A stretch of DNA of 64,000 nt from Coriaria nepalensis (taxonomy: Eukaryota > Streptophyta > Magnoliopsida > Cucurbitales > Coriariaceae): contig CP114490.1 of NCBI GenBank assembly GCA_027186245.1, positions 9,246,501 through 9,310,500 on the forward strand, written 5' to 3'. Shown here in pieces: positions 48,897-61,619 of the stretch. Under the pieces are notes generated by a model, which saw only the letters and a program-made list of their open reading frames with translations, had not been told where the DNA came from and did no database searches. Position numbers and translations under genes: made by a program. Positions within the stretch are counted from its first letter, which is position 1; each line of letters opens with the position of its first letter.

Positions 48897-51715
48897 TCCC
48901 CCCTCAAATTGATATTGGGTGATCGATAAGCATCAATTTGTCAACCATAAACTGATGGTGAGGACGAGAGAGAGTCGTGGTGAAGACATCAGCAGTTTGG
49001 TGTTCAGTAGAAATGTGTGGAAGAGTGATCTCCTGGCGAGCAAACGCTTCACAAATGAAATGACAATCCACTCCAATATGTTTGCTGTGCTCATGAAAAA
49101 CGGGATTGGCAGCAATCTGAATAGCACTGGTATTATCAGCATGAAGAGGAATAGGAGTAAGTTGTGGAACACTAAGTTCACCTAACAGCCCTCGAAGCCA
49201 TACAATTTCAGAACATGCAGACAACATAGCCCGATATTTAGACTCGGTGGATGACTTTAAGACACGAGCTTGCTTCTTACTCTTCTAAGAAATAAGGGCA
49301 TCACCAAGAAACATACACTAACCCGTAACAGAATGACGAGTATCCGCACAACCAGCCCAATCGGCATCACTAAAACCTTCCAACTGTAAAGAATTCCTTC
49401 AAGGAAAAAACAAGCCACGACTAGATGTCCCTTTGAGATATCGAAGAAGACGACGGATAGCAGCCAAATGGGTTTGGCACGGAGCCTGCATAAACTGACT
49501 GACCTGTTGTACAACAAACGAAATATCAGGTTGAGTAATGGTCAAATAATTCAAACTACCCACCAGTTGCCGATACATCGAAGGATCATATAAGGGATCA
49601 GCACCCGCCTGATGTAGCTTTAAATTGACCTCCATAGGTGTAAGAACTGAATTGCCGTCTTGAAGGCCTGCTAAAGAAAGAAGTTTTTGGGTGTATTTAT
49701 GTTGATGGAAGAGCGTGCTATTCGGACAATGTTGAACCTCAAGTCCAAGAAAATACTATAGTGGACCAAGATCTTTCATATGAAATGAAGATTTGAGGCG
49801 TTGTTGAAGCTGCTCAATTAACTTGAGATCAGATCCAGCAATCACAATATCATCGACATACACAAGAAGTATAACAATCCTAAGGGCAAACTTGCAAAAG
49901 AAGAGAGAGGAGTCATACTGACTCTGAGTAAAAGTGAAATCCAGTAGAGTAGTATGAAATTTCTCAAACCATGTCTGCAGTGCCTACTTCAAACCATACA
50001 GAGATCGCTTTAAGTGACAAACCTCAACAGAAGAATAAGGAAACAAGCTAGGAGGAGGAGACATAAATATTTCTTCCTTTAGATCACCGTGTAAAAACGT
50101 ATTATTCACATCCATCTGGCGAAGTGACCGTCCTTTTGAAACAGTAATGTCTATAATAGTGCGGACAATAATCATTTTGGCCACAGGAGCGAATGTTTCC
50201 TCATAATCAAGCTCATACTCCTGCCGATTCCCGAGTGCCACCAAACGAGCTTTATGTCTTTCAATATAACCATCAGCACGTAGCTTTATGGTGTAGACCC
50301 ATTTGCACCCAATAAGCTTAACTTCAGCAGGATAAGGAATGATGACCTAAGTGTGATTATTCTGAAGAGCCTGAATTTCGTCGTGCTTAGCTTGGCACCA
50401 ACACTCTTGAGAAGAAGTCTGAGAATAAGACTTAGGCACAAAATTAGTATAAAGAGTTGCCTGAAGAGTGTAGCTTGAAGAGCGGAAGAAGAAAAATCAT
50501 ATAGATTGGGGGGCCGGAAACCTGAGTAGACTAGTGTGCCTCACGCATGATAGGATCAGGTGGCGGTTCAGAGGAAGGAAGAGACAGTGGGCGACGTCAT
50601 TGATACACAATACATGGCTTAAAATAAGAAAGAGTACTAGACACATCATCAAAAGGAGGGAGTGAAATAGAGGAAGAAACAATATTTCTAAAAAAAAATC
50701 ACATTGCGAGAAATACAAAGCTTGTTAACATCCGTATCATAACACATAAACCCTTTATGAGAGTTACTATAGCCAAGAAAAGCACACTGTACAGATTGGG
50801 AAGCAAGCTTATGACGCTCAGTGGGAGGTAAGTGAACAAAACAAACGTAACCAAAAACATGCAAAGAATTATAATCAGGAGGAACACCAAACAAATGAAA
50901 ATATGGAGAATCAAGATGCAATGTAGGAGAAGGCAAACGATTAACTAAATATACAGCCATAGATAATGCTTCTACCCAAAATCTAGGAGGAACAGAAGAT
51001 TCAAGCATCAATGTATAAACAAAATCTAAAAGATGTCTATTATTAAGCTCGGCGATGCCATTCTGTTGAGGAGTGTAAGGACATGAATGTTGAGAGAGAA
51101 TATCCTAATGTTGAAGAAAAGATTGAAAAGCATGGGACATGTATTCTCCCCCACAATTTGATAGTAAGGTCTTAATACAAGTAGAAAATTGGGTTTCTAC
51201 ATAGGCAACAAAGGTTTTGTAGGTTGAAAACACATCAGCTTTAAAATGAAGAAAATAGACCCACGTGAAACGACTGTAATCATCAATAAATATAACAAAA
51301 TACCTATATTGAGCATGAGAAAAAACAAGACTCATACCCCAAACATCAGAATGAATAATTTAAAAACATGTAGAAGCACGACTGCCCTACAAAGGAAAAG
51401 GTAAAGATTTGCTTTTTTTGAGTTTACAAGGAGCACAATTGAAAGACAAGGAAGAAGACTCATTTGCATTACTCAAATAACCATGTTTCATAAGATGTGT
51501 CAAAATTACAGAGTTAGGATGACCCAATTTCTTATGCCAAAAATGGCTATTATTATTAGCAATAACAGAACAACCAATAGAAATTGAACGAGGAACGGAA
51601 AATGACTGAAGACGAAAAAGACGTCTCACTTTAAGCCCATTTGCTATCTCCTGTCTCGACGCTTGATCTTGTACATGACAAGTGATTATGTTCAATGGTT
51701 AAGTATTTACCAACA
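48598..51715 (-). mobile_element. 5'-truncated Ty1/copia retrotransposon
   Basis: Read from 51715 down: GAG-pre-integrase (FWHKKLGHPNS near 51520), integrase (YFVIFIDDYSRFTWVYF near 51260; the AFLGYSNSHKGF block near 50760), reverse transcriptase (GCKWVYTIKL near 50290; LDYEETFAPVAKM near 50200; YVDDIVIAGS near 49850) and RNase H (SACSEIVWLRGLLGEL near 49200; HSKHIGVDCHF near 49070). The polypurine tract (ttgaggggggatg on the minus strand) borders the 3' LTR. Gag, protease and 5' LTR are absent. Several frameshifts and stops occur. Confidence 0.88.
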
Positions 51716-52800
51716 CCTACATGTCGATCCCGTTATTCTCACAATTTCAATGATTATCATAACATCATTCTTTTCTCGAAGATAATAGCGCATGTAATAG
51801 CCTTTCCGGATTATCATTATAACATAATGAAAATCCTATGACTATGAACAGTTTGTATCTTATATGTTAAGTCATTTAGAGCTCACCAAGCGTGATCGGT
51901 ATCGTGATTCCAAGTGCATATCTAAGATTTCAGAATCTATTAGGCATGTCATACAAATAATATGCATATAATATCATTTCCAACATAATGAAAACTAACA
52001 TGATAGACTAAATGCTTATTTAAATACAAAGTATTTGTACAGTTGATAAATTATATAGATCAAGATTAAATCACATAAGTAAATGACTTTATTAGGTCAA
52101 ACTCGATTAGCTTGACAATCATTATACTTTCAACTTTTTGATATACTAGGCAAAAGCCTGGCCAATTAGGGAGTTGGGGAATAGTCAAATCCTAAGCCTA
52201 TCATTTCCACCAACCTCTCTATATTGTATGGTAAAAAGGTCGATGTGTATAAACCATAGACAAGTCTAGGTCATCCCCTGAAAATATGATAAAGCATGGA
52301 ACTTTGTATCCTCGAGTGAAGGGTTCCTAATCAATCTCTTGGGATAGGATTTATGATACATAGGCTGAGGCAAATGCCTGGTAGTTGGTCCATAAATGTC
52401 CTATATGATATTATACAATTGTTCTCAATCAACTATCGGTTGCATGGGAATGGTTTTCCTTAGTGATTGTTGAACTGCATAGGTGGTCGTATCGCCCTGT
52501 AATATAGCAAGTTTGGCCACGGTTCACTAACCCTTAGGTGAGCTAAGGGTGGCAGACCAACGGTGACCTGTGGTTCTCCATACATCGACCATGCTTGAGG
52601 TTGAAGCGTTGGATGAGGGTTTGCTTCCAAGACCGGGCCTCCCTCCTCTCTAAAAGGGTTATCTGGGAAAGAGAGGTGGCCAATTAGCTTGTTGTGGTTG
52701 ATTGGCTGGGTGGGGTTTGACTTGCAACCATTACTATACTAGCAGCACCATGCAAAGGATAGATAAATGATAAGCTAACCATCCACTAATCTACTGGATT
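51716..52800. other. Gene-free stretch between copia and Tat-like relics
   Basis: I recognise no protein, RNA gene or clear repeat. It is probably decayed transposon sequence. Confidence 0.4.
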
Positions 52801-54372
52801 GTCAGGATTACCGATATCATAGACTTAAAAGTGGGGGGGGGGGGGGTTTCAGCTTACTGCCCATCATGGCATTCTTGTTTTTGAATTGACTCATGGTATT
52901 CCAAGAGTCTTCTTCCCAACCTATCTAAGAATTTGGCCAGATTGGCCAAATTCTCTTACATTCGTGTATCTAACTCGTCCATTCTATCACAAAGTCGAAT
53001 AATTAGGGAATCAAAAGGGTGATAGCTCGGGCTACTATGGTAGATAACACGAGTAGGCCACATATGTGAAGGACTGGGTGTGGAATTAGCATGTTCGGCT
53101 GATTATTCCTCATTGGGCAGGTTTCACATCTACTAAAGTATTTTCTATCTCTAACCTCTCTAGCTCATCAGATTTTAGGATCCTGGATGGGCTAAGAGGC
53201 CATTGATGAATGGGATTCGGCTGATCACCATTAGCTTATGTTTTATTATGACTCTGACTATGAAGCTAGTGCTTAGACATTTTAGAAATGGTCTTTGCAA
53301 TGGGTCCCACTAGGCATGCCAGCTTGTTGATCCATATTTCACGTGAGGACAAAAATTGACACTTTCTAACCCAGACCGAGAGCCTTGATGCATTGAAAAA
53401 AGATGTGTAGTGTTAGTTTATGTAAAATGGTGGCGTGTTAAAAGTAACTGATACTTCAAATGAACTAAATTAATTTGAAGCGAAAGCTGAAAGCTTGTAA
53501 AGGGCTGAATTTAAATAAAAGCTCGTAAATAATAAGGAATCTATCGAATAAAAGGAAATTGAAGCAGGATAAAATGGTAAAAGGAAACTAATCTAAGAAT
53601 GAATGGTTGAGACTATTCACACAAGTCGAGAGCATATAGAATAGAATAAAACATTGCTTTGAAAGGAAGGCAAACATGAAATCTACTTATGGATTTGGAT
53701 AAGCCAAGAAGCATTGATGGTGATGAACCAAGTTTTGTTTGATGTTGGTCTTTGGATCGGTTGTTAATGGTGTGCTATTGTGTATTTTAAAATGTTGATG
53801 ATGGATTATATTTTTATAGGAAAATCCATATGACCGAATGAGCTTTGTTAATTGAATGTAAAGATGCTTGAGTGGAAAGTACCCAATTCTACTTTTTTAG
53901 GTTAGCTTATCTCCACATTCGCCTGATTCTCATCATAGCCATTGTAACTTCCCTCAATTCTAGGCATGTTTACCTATTTTCTCTCTCATGTTTTAGCTGA
54001 GCGTGGTCATTATTTGGTGTAGATTCATTCTTTGCATGTCAATATATTTTCTGATCGGCCAACAACTTCTTTTCTTTATTTTAGCAGCTTGACCTATTCT
54101 TTCTCCTTATGTTTTGTGGCCAAATTAATACCAATTCACACTTCTTCGATCTGTCCACCCACTCTCCATATTTTATGGGATCACTTCTACCAGACCAAAT
54201 CTTCTCTCTAACTGCTTGAAGAAAGCTAATCTAGTCAACTAGTTTGTTTATTGGAACCATATGATGATTTGGTCGGGCATTTGGCATACAACCAACACAA
54301 TCATAATCATTTTTAAAAATACAGTAATAGTCATGTATAACTTGTCAAAATCATAATTTTTGCATCAACACA
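52800..54372 (-). mobile_element. Tat-like Ty3/gypsy 5' end (LTR, leader, gag start), reverse strand
   Basis: On the minus strand an LTR-type start TGTTGATGCAAAAA lies at 54367. About 1 kb later (near 53325) comes aagctggcatgcctagtggg, like the leader after Tat-type LTRs. A gag-like frame follows (LCDRMDELDTRM near 52980; EYHESIQKQ near 52880). The region contains a 14-base G run at 52833-52846. Boundaries are approximate. Confidence 0.5.
52833..52846. repeat. Homopolymer G14
   Basis: Fourteen consecutive G on the plus strand. Its length may be a sequencing estimate. Confidence 0.8.
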
Positions 54373-54529
54373 TACAAACGTTAAGAATAATAGTTGAAAC
54401 GGGCTGTTCAGAAGGAATAGGCCGCTAAAGAAGATCAACTAAGACATCTCGCCAGAAACTATTGTCTTCTTCATTAGAGACTTTAGACATTATTATGGAT
54501 GACCCGCCAAAGACCATGCCATACTAATT

Positions 54530-55600
54530 GGTTGACTAAGGAGAGCTTGATCCTCTTAATTTGGCTAATAAGATAGCTGATTTGATGGCTTCTCCAATAC
54601 CCAAAATCAAAGCTGACTTCACCATCAACATATAAGAGGCGCTTTCAAATGAGGTTGATTCCACATATGAAGAGAAAGACGAGGGAGATTCAGCTTGGCA
54701 TATCGAGCTGAACCACGAATAGTCTAGTGAGCCGAGCCCTAACAAGCCTCTGACGCCAACTCCTAAAAATGAGATATTGATCAAAACTATCTCAATTCGG
54801 CTATATTGTAATACAGTTACCTTGCCAATTGATTTTCAAGCCGATTTGCAACTCTCATAAGAAGAGAGAGACACAAGGGAAGATGAGGCAACCGTGTTAC
54901 CATCTAAAACTGTCAACTCGGTCAAAGTAGCAATAAAGGTCGATGGCTCAGAAAAAGTCATTTTCAAGAAACTGTCTGATCAGATATCCTTCTACATCAA
55001 ACCCCTTTACATCAAATTTTATCTCGAAGGGGTACCGATCAGTCAAACATTGATCGATAATAGAGCAACAGTTAATATATTGTCATCCGCTATGATGAAG
55101 GTTCTAGATAAATTAGTCAAGGACTTAATTCCTACTGAAGTGACGGTCGACAACTTTACTGGAAGCATGGCAAAGGTAAGAGGCATCATGCAACTGGATA
55201 TGACAATTGGAATGAAATCTTCATTGCCACTTTTTTTGTGGTAGATATGACCACCTCCAACAATACATTGCTCAGGAGAGACTAGATACATTCCAACACT
55301 CGCATACCCTCCTCCTTACATCAATCTCTACTATTTTGGACTAGAGACAAGGTAGAAGTAGTTAAAACTGAGGGCAAGATCCTTCACAACCACTTCGAAT
55401 GTGGTAGAGGTCACTTTCTACGATAAGAGCGTCGATCCTATCAAGGTAGTAAAGGCAGATGAGAAAGTGGTCTAAATCATCTCGACATTCGAGCCAAGAT
55501 GAAAACCGATCAACATCAACTAAGCTAGTCAAATGCTATCACTCATCTCATTTCGGCCCGACCCGGCTAAACCAAAATTGAAGAACTGTCATGATGGGCC
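54530..55600 (+). mobile_element. Tat/Ogre-like gypsy protease fragment
   Basis: The frame 54894-55244 contains the retroviral-type protease signature of Tat-lineage gypsy elements (LIDNRATVNILSSAMM, where the usual Gly is Arg, and DLIPTEVTVDNFTG). Downstream, frame-shifted similarity continues (LAYPPPYINLY near 55300). No RT or integrase follows. 54530-54800 carries a low-grade coding relic upstream of the protease. Confidence 0.65.
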
Positions 55601-55836
55601 GCGACCAACGCCCTGTCTTAGTGGTTGCCCTAGCGGCTATCGAGAGGAAATATTCAACCTATTAAATATAAGAATACCTTAATAGCCGAATAAAATAACT
55701 AGATGAAGAAAAGTTAGATGATTTAAAAGCTGAAAATAAGAAGTAGGCGTATTTATAAAGGATTTCAAGAGTCACCTTGTCATTTACTCCTCATATTTTT
55801 ATATTTATTTGATAAGATGAGTAAATTGGGGTATTT

Positions 55837-57160
55837 GTTGATACAAAAATGATCATTTTGACACGTGGTCGATGATTATTAAAAAGTTTGATTAAAATTA
55901 ATAAAGTTGGCCACTTGTTGAGTCGGCCAATTGTTGAACAACTGGCTTAGATAAAATCATCCAAGATGGGATAATTAGGTAGCCAACCCACCATTAAATT
56001 GGCCAAACACCCCAAGCGAATCGACCAAGAGCGACTGCATGCTTAGCACGTTTAGCTGGTCCAAATCGTTTGTATGACCAATTTAAGTCATCTCCTTGAA
56101 ATGAGGGGTTAGTTCCATAATGTTAGGGCTTCTGGCTTGGTAAAAATAAAGATATTCGGATGAAATGAATACTAGATGTGCCAACTAAGAGAGCGGACAA
56201 TTGAGACCAACTTTGACTTGGTAAGAATAAGTGAATATGTCCTACATAGTGGAAAGATTCGGCCAACTTCCCTTGCAAATTAAGCAATTTGGCCCAGATT
56301 GACTCAGTATCATTTCCAACCAATAAAGTATCATTTCCAACCAATAATACATTGCATCCAAGCAAGATTGACTCAGTCAATAGCTACCCTTCCTTGTCAA
56401 AGAAGTTAATTTTCTTGCCATCCAATCAAAGGGGACCCTAGGATCGCCAATAAATAGTGCCATCCGCTAAGAGAAAAATCACGACCAAGAGCTACAAAAA
56501 AATCCTCTACTCCCCTCAATGACGTATCCTCCTTCTGAGAAAATACCAATCAAGAACCCATAAGAAACTGATTCTAATCACTTCGACGTCTAAGAGCACA
56601 CAAAAATCAATTCTACTCGCCTCATCAGTAATTCTTTCCTACGAGGAAATACCGATCAAGAAACAGTCAAAAACCGGTTTTAATCACCTCGATAACCAAG
56701 AACCAATAAGAAACCAATTCTACTTGCCTCAACGGCTTACCCTCCCTCTAGAAACTTCTTTCTACTTTGCTTTGTGGAATAACCCACATAAAACAAGTTG
56801 ATTTATGTGAGTTTTGTAGCTCTCTAAGAAACAACCCGCATAAAATCAATTAATTTCTTTTAGTTTCGCTTTATATAGGCTCTCAGCTTTTATAATTATT
56901 ATTGGATGCTTATTTGATGTTCAATTATCTTTCATTTTCACAATGCTCATTTCAATGTGGCTACCTTTATAGCTCAGTAGATCCGATATCTAAAAATATG
57001 GATCCCTATAGCTTTTTATTCGCTTATATCGTCTTTAGTTTTAGTTAGTCATATTACTTTTCATTTATAAGCTTTCCTTTAAATTGTGTTCTTTACTTTA
57101 TTGTAATTTACACATTTTTTAGAAGTATCTTTAACTTAAATTGAAAATTTTTTGATACTT
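55837..57160 (+). repeat. Probable Tat-type gypsy LTR
   Basis: It starts TGTTGATACAAAAATGATCA, matching the inverted copy at 54372. It has an ataaatag box near 56449 and ends before acttctagtacgcccaaac (57164), resembling the Tat leader. Confidence 0.5.
56500..56765. repeat. Diverged tandem repeats inside the LTR, about 85-95-bp unit
   Basis: Phrases of the type aataccgatcaagaa, aaaccgattctaatca and cctcaacgacttaccctcc recur about three times with substitutions. Confidence 0.65.
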
Positions 57161-57889
57161 CTAGTACGCCCAAACTTCACACTCTAGCACATTAATGAGC
57201 ACTCACTGGAACAAACTGATAGCTCGTAATTTTTTTTGTTGCTAGTCAGTTTCCTTAAACCCCCCGAGTTAGTCGGCGTGATCTGAGAATCTTCTCTATT
57301 TTGGGAGCTTATTTTCACGAAACAAGGTCTATAGTAGACATAAAATCTTATTTCCTAAAGAAGATTTTTCAATATCATTCACCAAAATGATATTTTGTAG
57401 CAAATTTGACAGAACAAAAGTTGTAAATTTTTCTCTTATCTTTTTATGGTCGCAAAATTCAATGCATTTGAACATCTCTAACAAAAGTTATGCTTGATTT
57501 ATTTTTGATAATGAATATAAGATAATTGTGATGATTTAATTGAATTTGATATATGCATTAGTAGGATTAAAGTATAATAGACTTTCTTTCTATACTCCCA
57601 ACTAAATTTACCTATTAATTTATTTCTAAATAGAGTTAATAAATTAGAAATATATTGATATATTAATAAGCTATTATTAGTTCTTTTAAAGCTTCTTCAC
57701 GTTTAACAAGATGTTGTGGCATTATCTGGGACTATATAGGTTCAGTGAAGCATGTTTTCAGTCATAAGCTTGACATGTTTAATTGTTTCCGGGAAAAAAA
57801 CTATGTGGTTTATTGTATTGAATTCAACTAGTACTTTGGTTTTACTCCTCTTCATATTGAATCTGATTCTTAGACTCTTGCTCTAGAAA

Positions 57890-58066
57890 ATTTCAAATGA
57901 CTCAACGGATAGGAGGCTTCATCGGTTTCGGCATGCAAGGCATGCAATAGATATTTTGTTGAAGTCATTTCAAATTTTTATTTCTCATGTTTATTGAGAA
58001 TATAATTATGTTGGTGATGCTTTGGTAAAACTCGGTGGTTTAAATTTTTTTTCCTAGTTGGGGATT
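57890..58066 (+). pseudogene. Possible non-LTR retrotransposon RNase H relic
   Basis: One frame reads HVY, stop, then EYNYVGDALVKLGG near 57988-58040. This recalls the end of plant LINE RNase H domains (HVxREGNxVADALAKxG). The upstream part of the same frame is weak. This is a tentative call. Confidence 0.25.
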
Positions 58067-58202
58067 CTTTGCCTCTTTGTACTAGACATTGTCTATAAGA
58101 GGAGTGCTCGGGTATTACCACATTAAATTGTAATCTTTGCCTCTTTGTACTAGATATTGTTTTATAGGAACAGAGGTCAATTATTTCCATATTAAATTTT
58201 AT
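58067..58202. repeat. Tandem duplication, 68-bp unit, two copies
   Basis: ctttgcctctttgtactaga begins each copy (58067 and 58135). Both end in attaaattktaat. Confidence 0.85.
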
Positions 58203-58549
58203 CTTAATTTTTTTATTTAAAAAATCTTAATTATTAATAAATAATTTACTAAAAAAATTTTTTAAAAATAATAATCTATTAATAATTTAATAATTTAATA
58301 TATTTTTTAAAATCTTAATATTATTAATTTATCCCAATTTTATTTTGTATATACATGATAGATTCCGTAATGCACTTCTTTTACCCGACATTTTAGACTT
58401 GCTTAGCTTGTAGTTGTTGTAAACACCGTTAGAAGCCGTTCAAAGTATGTGGGACCGCTGTTCAATTCCCTCTTACTCTCATTACATCTTTTATTGACCC
58501 AATTTGTCATGGCCCCACTCACCTCTCCCTCCACTTACTTTCTCTCACA

Positions 58550-58553
<4 letters not shown>
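58203..58553. other. AT-rich DNA and upstream region of the NOI gene
   Basis: 58200-58330 is nearly pure A/T. 58380-58553 becomes pyrimidine-rich and is the probable promoter region. No gene is seen. Confidence 0.4.

Positions 58554-58580
<27 letters not shown>
58554..58580. repeat. (TC)n microsatellite in the NOI gene leader
   Basis: About 13 TC units, 115 bp upstream of the start codon at 58694. Confidence 0.9.
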
Positions 58581-58693
58581 GTCCTCTTTTCCTCTTTCCT
58601 CTCTCTCTGAGAATCAATTAGACATCAACAGCAAAGGCAGAACAAGCGACATTTTTTCTTCTTAGGAAAGTATCTCAAACTCAAAGCTCGGTC

Positions 58694-60979
58694 ATGGCGG
58701 TGAGGAATAATAATCAATTTTTGCTTTACATTTTTTTTTTCTTTCACCTCTCGTTATGCTCTCTATTTGATCCGAGACGACCATTTTTAGACTTGATATC
58801 TAGCATTTTTCTTTTTTCTATGCCCTATTATGAATTTTCTCGGCCAATCAATTCTCTTCGATCTTCTCTATATTCGAAATATTCACTTGTTTTCCAGTTG
58901 AATCTTTCTGTATTTACTGCAGATAGAGCTTAAGCTTTCTGATTTTCGCAACTTATGTTGACTTTTCCGTGACTTTGATTCCTTAGGGTTTCTGCAATCT
59001 ATGTGACGCTGTGCTTGTTTATTGATCTAACTTATTCAAGTTTTTAGGGATTTCTTCTGTTAATTTTTGTTTCGAGTCCTTTTCGTTGGTCATCTCGCTT
59101 GCTTTTTTTAACTTAATTTTAGATTGAGCTGGATTTTAAGAACACACTGAAATGACGTAGAATAATTAGAGCAGCTTTATATTTCCAATGCATCATTCTT
59201 CTGTGTAACCATCTTACTCCTTGAAGCCTTTTCAGTGTTTTCCTCTTACTGTAATCAATCATATATGACCTTATAAGTCCTGCAATTAATCCAATTTTTC
59301 CTTCTTACTGGACCTAAAGGTTATTCTTTTAGGATAATTATGACAGAAAATGTATCCCTTAAATGGGAATATGATGGAGCTTAGGGTCTAGTTATTGTCA
59401 AAGTACGCTGTTTTTGTTGGTTTGTTTCATACTTCAACTGAAGGTCAATAAGGGGATTTACTTACTATTGAAGAATAATTTTTTCTTTTCATCATGTCAT
59501 GGTTGTACTTGTCATATCCTTTTTTTTTTTTTCGCTTTCCTTTTTCTATATTTTTTTATGAATTATTTACAGATTTCTATATAATTAATTATTGAGTGAA
59601 CATGGTATGTAATATTTTTTGTGAATCACACCAATCTTAAGACAACACATAATATTTACCTTATTGGAATTCTAACAAAGCGTAATGATATGTCATCTCT
59701 TCATTGATTAGAAACACTACTTAAATATGCCATACTCACCTAAGTATTTCTCTTAATCTGTGCTTGCCAACTTAACATCCACATCTATGATTACTTTAGT
59801 TTTCATGAAAATCCCAGTCAATAATAGGGTCCTAAATTCTTACCATTTCTTAGTTCTCTTGTTAGAATATAGAATATCCAAGTCACCTTTTGGGTTGATA
59901 TCATGAAAAAATTAAACTAATAGTATCTAAAAAACGCTCCAGATATAATTTCATGCGACTTTAGAAATCTGACAAATCCTACTTCACCACCCTCCCCCCC
60001 CCCCCCAAAAAAAACCAAACAGGAAAAAAAAAAGAATTGAGCTCCTTGCCAATTTGTAAAAGGCTTGGATGGTTGAGCCAATTCCTTCAAATGTGTATAT
60101 TAAAGTGTTACTACGTTTAAAATGGTAAAAAGAAAAAAAAAGTGTATTTAGTCGTTCTTTACTTTCTTTGAGGGTTAATCCTCAGAGAGTTAGGATTCAA
60201 TTTTCATCAAATTTTGTATTTCATATTGCTCCGTCGGAGATTTATCATTAGTTTAGGATTCAGAGCCACTTTGTCATTCATTTCACAGGTTATGTTTTAA
60301 GTTTCACTCCAAAAAAATAAATAAATAAATAAAGAAATAAAAAAATTTAAGTGATAATTAAGGAATTGTGTTCAGCCCCAATTCTTAAGGAGTTGGAAAA
60401 GACCTTGATCCTGCAATGGAAGATATCTCACCCTCTCTCTCTCATGTCAAGTTATTATTAATTATGTAGGAAAAAGGTAGTCCACTGCCAAAGTTTGGTG
60501 AGTGGGATGTAAATGATCCGGCATCAGCTGAGGGATTCACAGCAATCTTCACTAAAGCTAAGAATGAGAAAAATGGGAAGCCTGACTCCCCTACAAAAGA
60601 TGGCTCTGGATTTAAGCATGGATCAGTTCTTGGAAAGCCTCAATCTGTAAGCCCTCTCCTTTTCTACTGCTTATAATTACTCTGTGATTCTCTCATTAAC
60701 ATCCCAAATGGAAATATCTTAGAATCAAACAATACTTTATTTTCACAAAACTCAATGTTTGGAAAACTTTTTCTCAATCATGCAAAGCAAAAATTATACA
60801 AGGCTTCGTTTCTCTTGAAATCCATTGCATTCATGTTCTTGTCTTCCATTGATGATTTTATTCTCTCTATAAAACCCAAAAATCCCACAAAATTGTAAAT
60901 ACGTTTTGTTATAAACTTGCATTCCGACTTGCAGAAAAAATGGTTCTGCTGTATTCAATCTACCACTGCTGAATCATGA
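58694..60979 (+). CDS. NOI / RIN4-like protein (AvrRpt2-cleavage domain), three exons
   Basis: NOI proteins are small relatives of the immune regulator RIN4, anchored to the plasma membrane. Exons: 58694-58699 (only Met-Ala), 60470-60646 and 60935-60979, giving 75 aa. Donors are GTGAGG and GTAAGC; acceptors are TATGTAG and TTGCAG. The protein carries the NOI core: PLPKFGEWDVND (the PxFGxW cleavage-site motif, about residues 7-18), then PASAEGFTAIFTKAKNEK. Its C-terminus, KKWFCCIQSTTAES, has the CC pair that is palmitoylated in this family. The tiny first exon and a long first intron (1.77 kb) are normal for NOI genes. A longer open frame read straight through the first donor from 58694 is an artefact. 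Confidence 0.93.
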
Positions 60980-61619
60980 GGATCTCACCTCGGCCTCAAA
61001 AAGTAAGAGCCATCCCGTCTCTGAATACTATTCTTCTTGGACTGGAGCATTTGTTCTGAAGCTTCCATGGATCACTTGGGATTCTACTCGTTAATATGCT
61101 GTAAGACTTGTTTGTATGTTCGGCTTATTATTTAGATGAATATATTTGGGCAATGTTGTATCACTATGTGGTTGCTGCTACTATACCTCGCATTTGTTGG
61201 CATTGTCGGCTTGGTGCTTATATTGCTTTGTTACCATTTGTTTGTATTATTTAAGAGTGAATTTGGGTTTCATGTGTAACTCTTTACATTCTTATACCTA
61301 ATGAGGTCTTATTATGTTCAAATAATCAACTAATTACCTATTGATTAATCACTAGATTACTAATATGATTTACTTAAATCTTGGTTTGTAATCAAATCGA
61401 TACACGCACATTATTTAAAACTCCAGTTCATCTCAAAATCTCCAAATGCAAAACATAAATTCCAAAGAGTGCAAATTAATTCAAGAAAAAGGGATGAAAA
61501 TAACAGACATTTGTATGTTTCAAGCACAAATCCATCCAAGCAGCAAGGCCTATATGTATATTGCTCAAGGGCAGCTTAAGCAGACAGTTTTATATTTTGT
61601 AACCATTTTCCTAATATTA
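60980..61619 (+). other. 3' UTR of the NOI gene and convergent intergenic gap
   Basis: Probable 3' UTR runs to about 61300. The rest shows nothing coding up to the p24-like pseudogene, which converges from the other strand. Confidence 0.5.

Noticed and set aside
58694..58933. 79-aa membrane-like protein from the NOI start codon
   Set aside because: It reads through the GTGAGG donor into intron 1. The spliced NOI product is far better supported.
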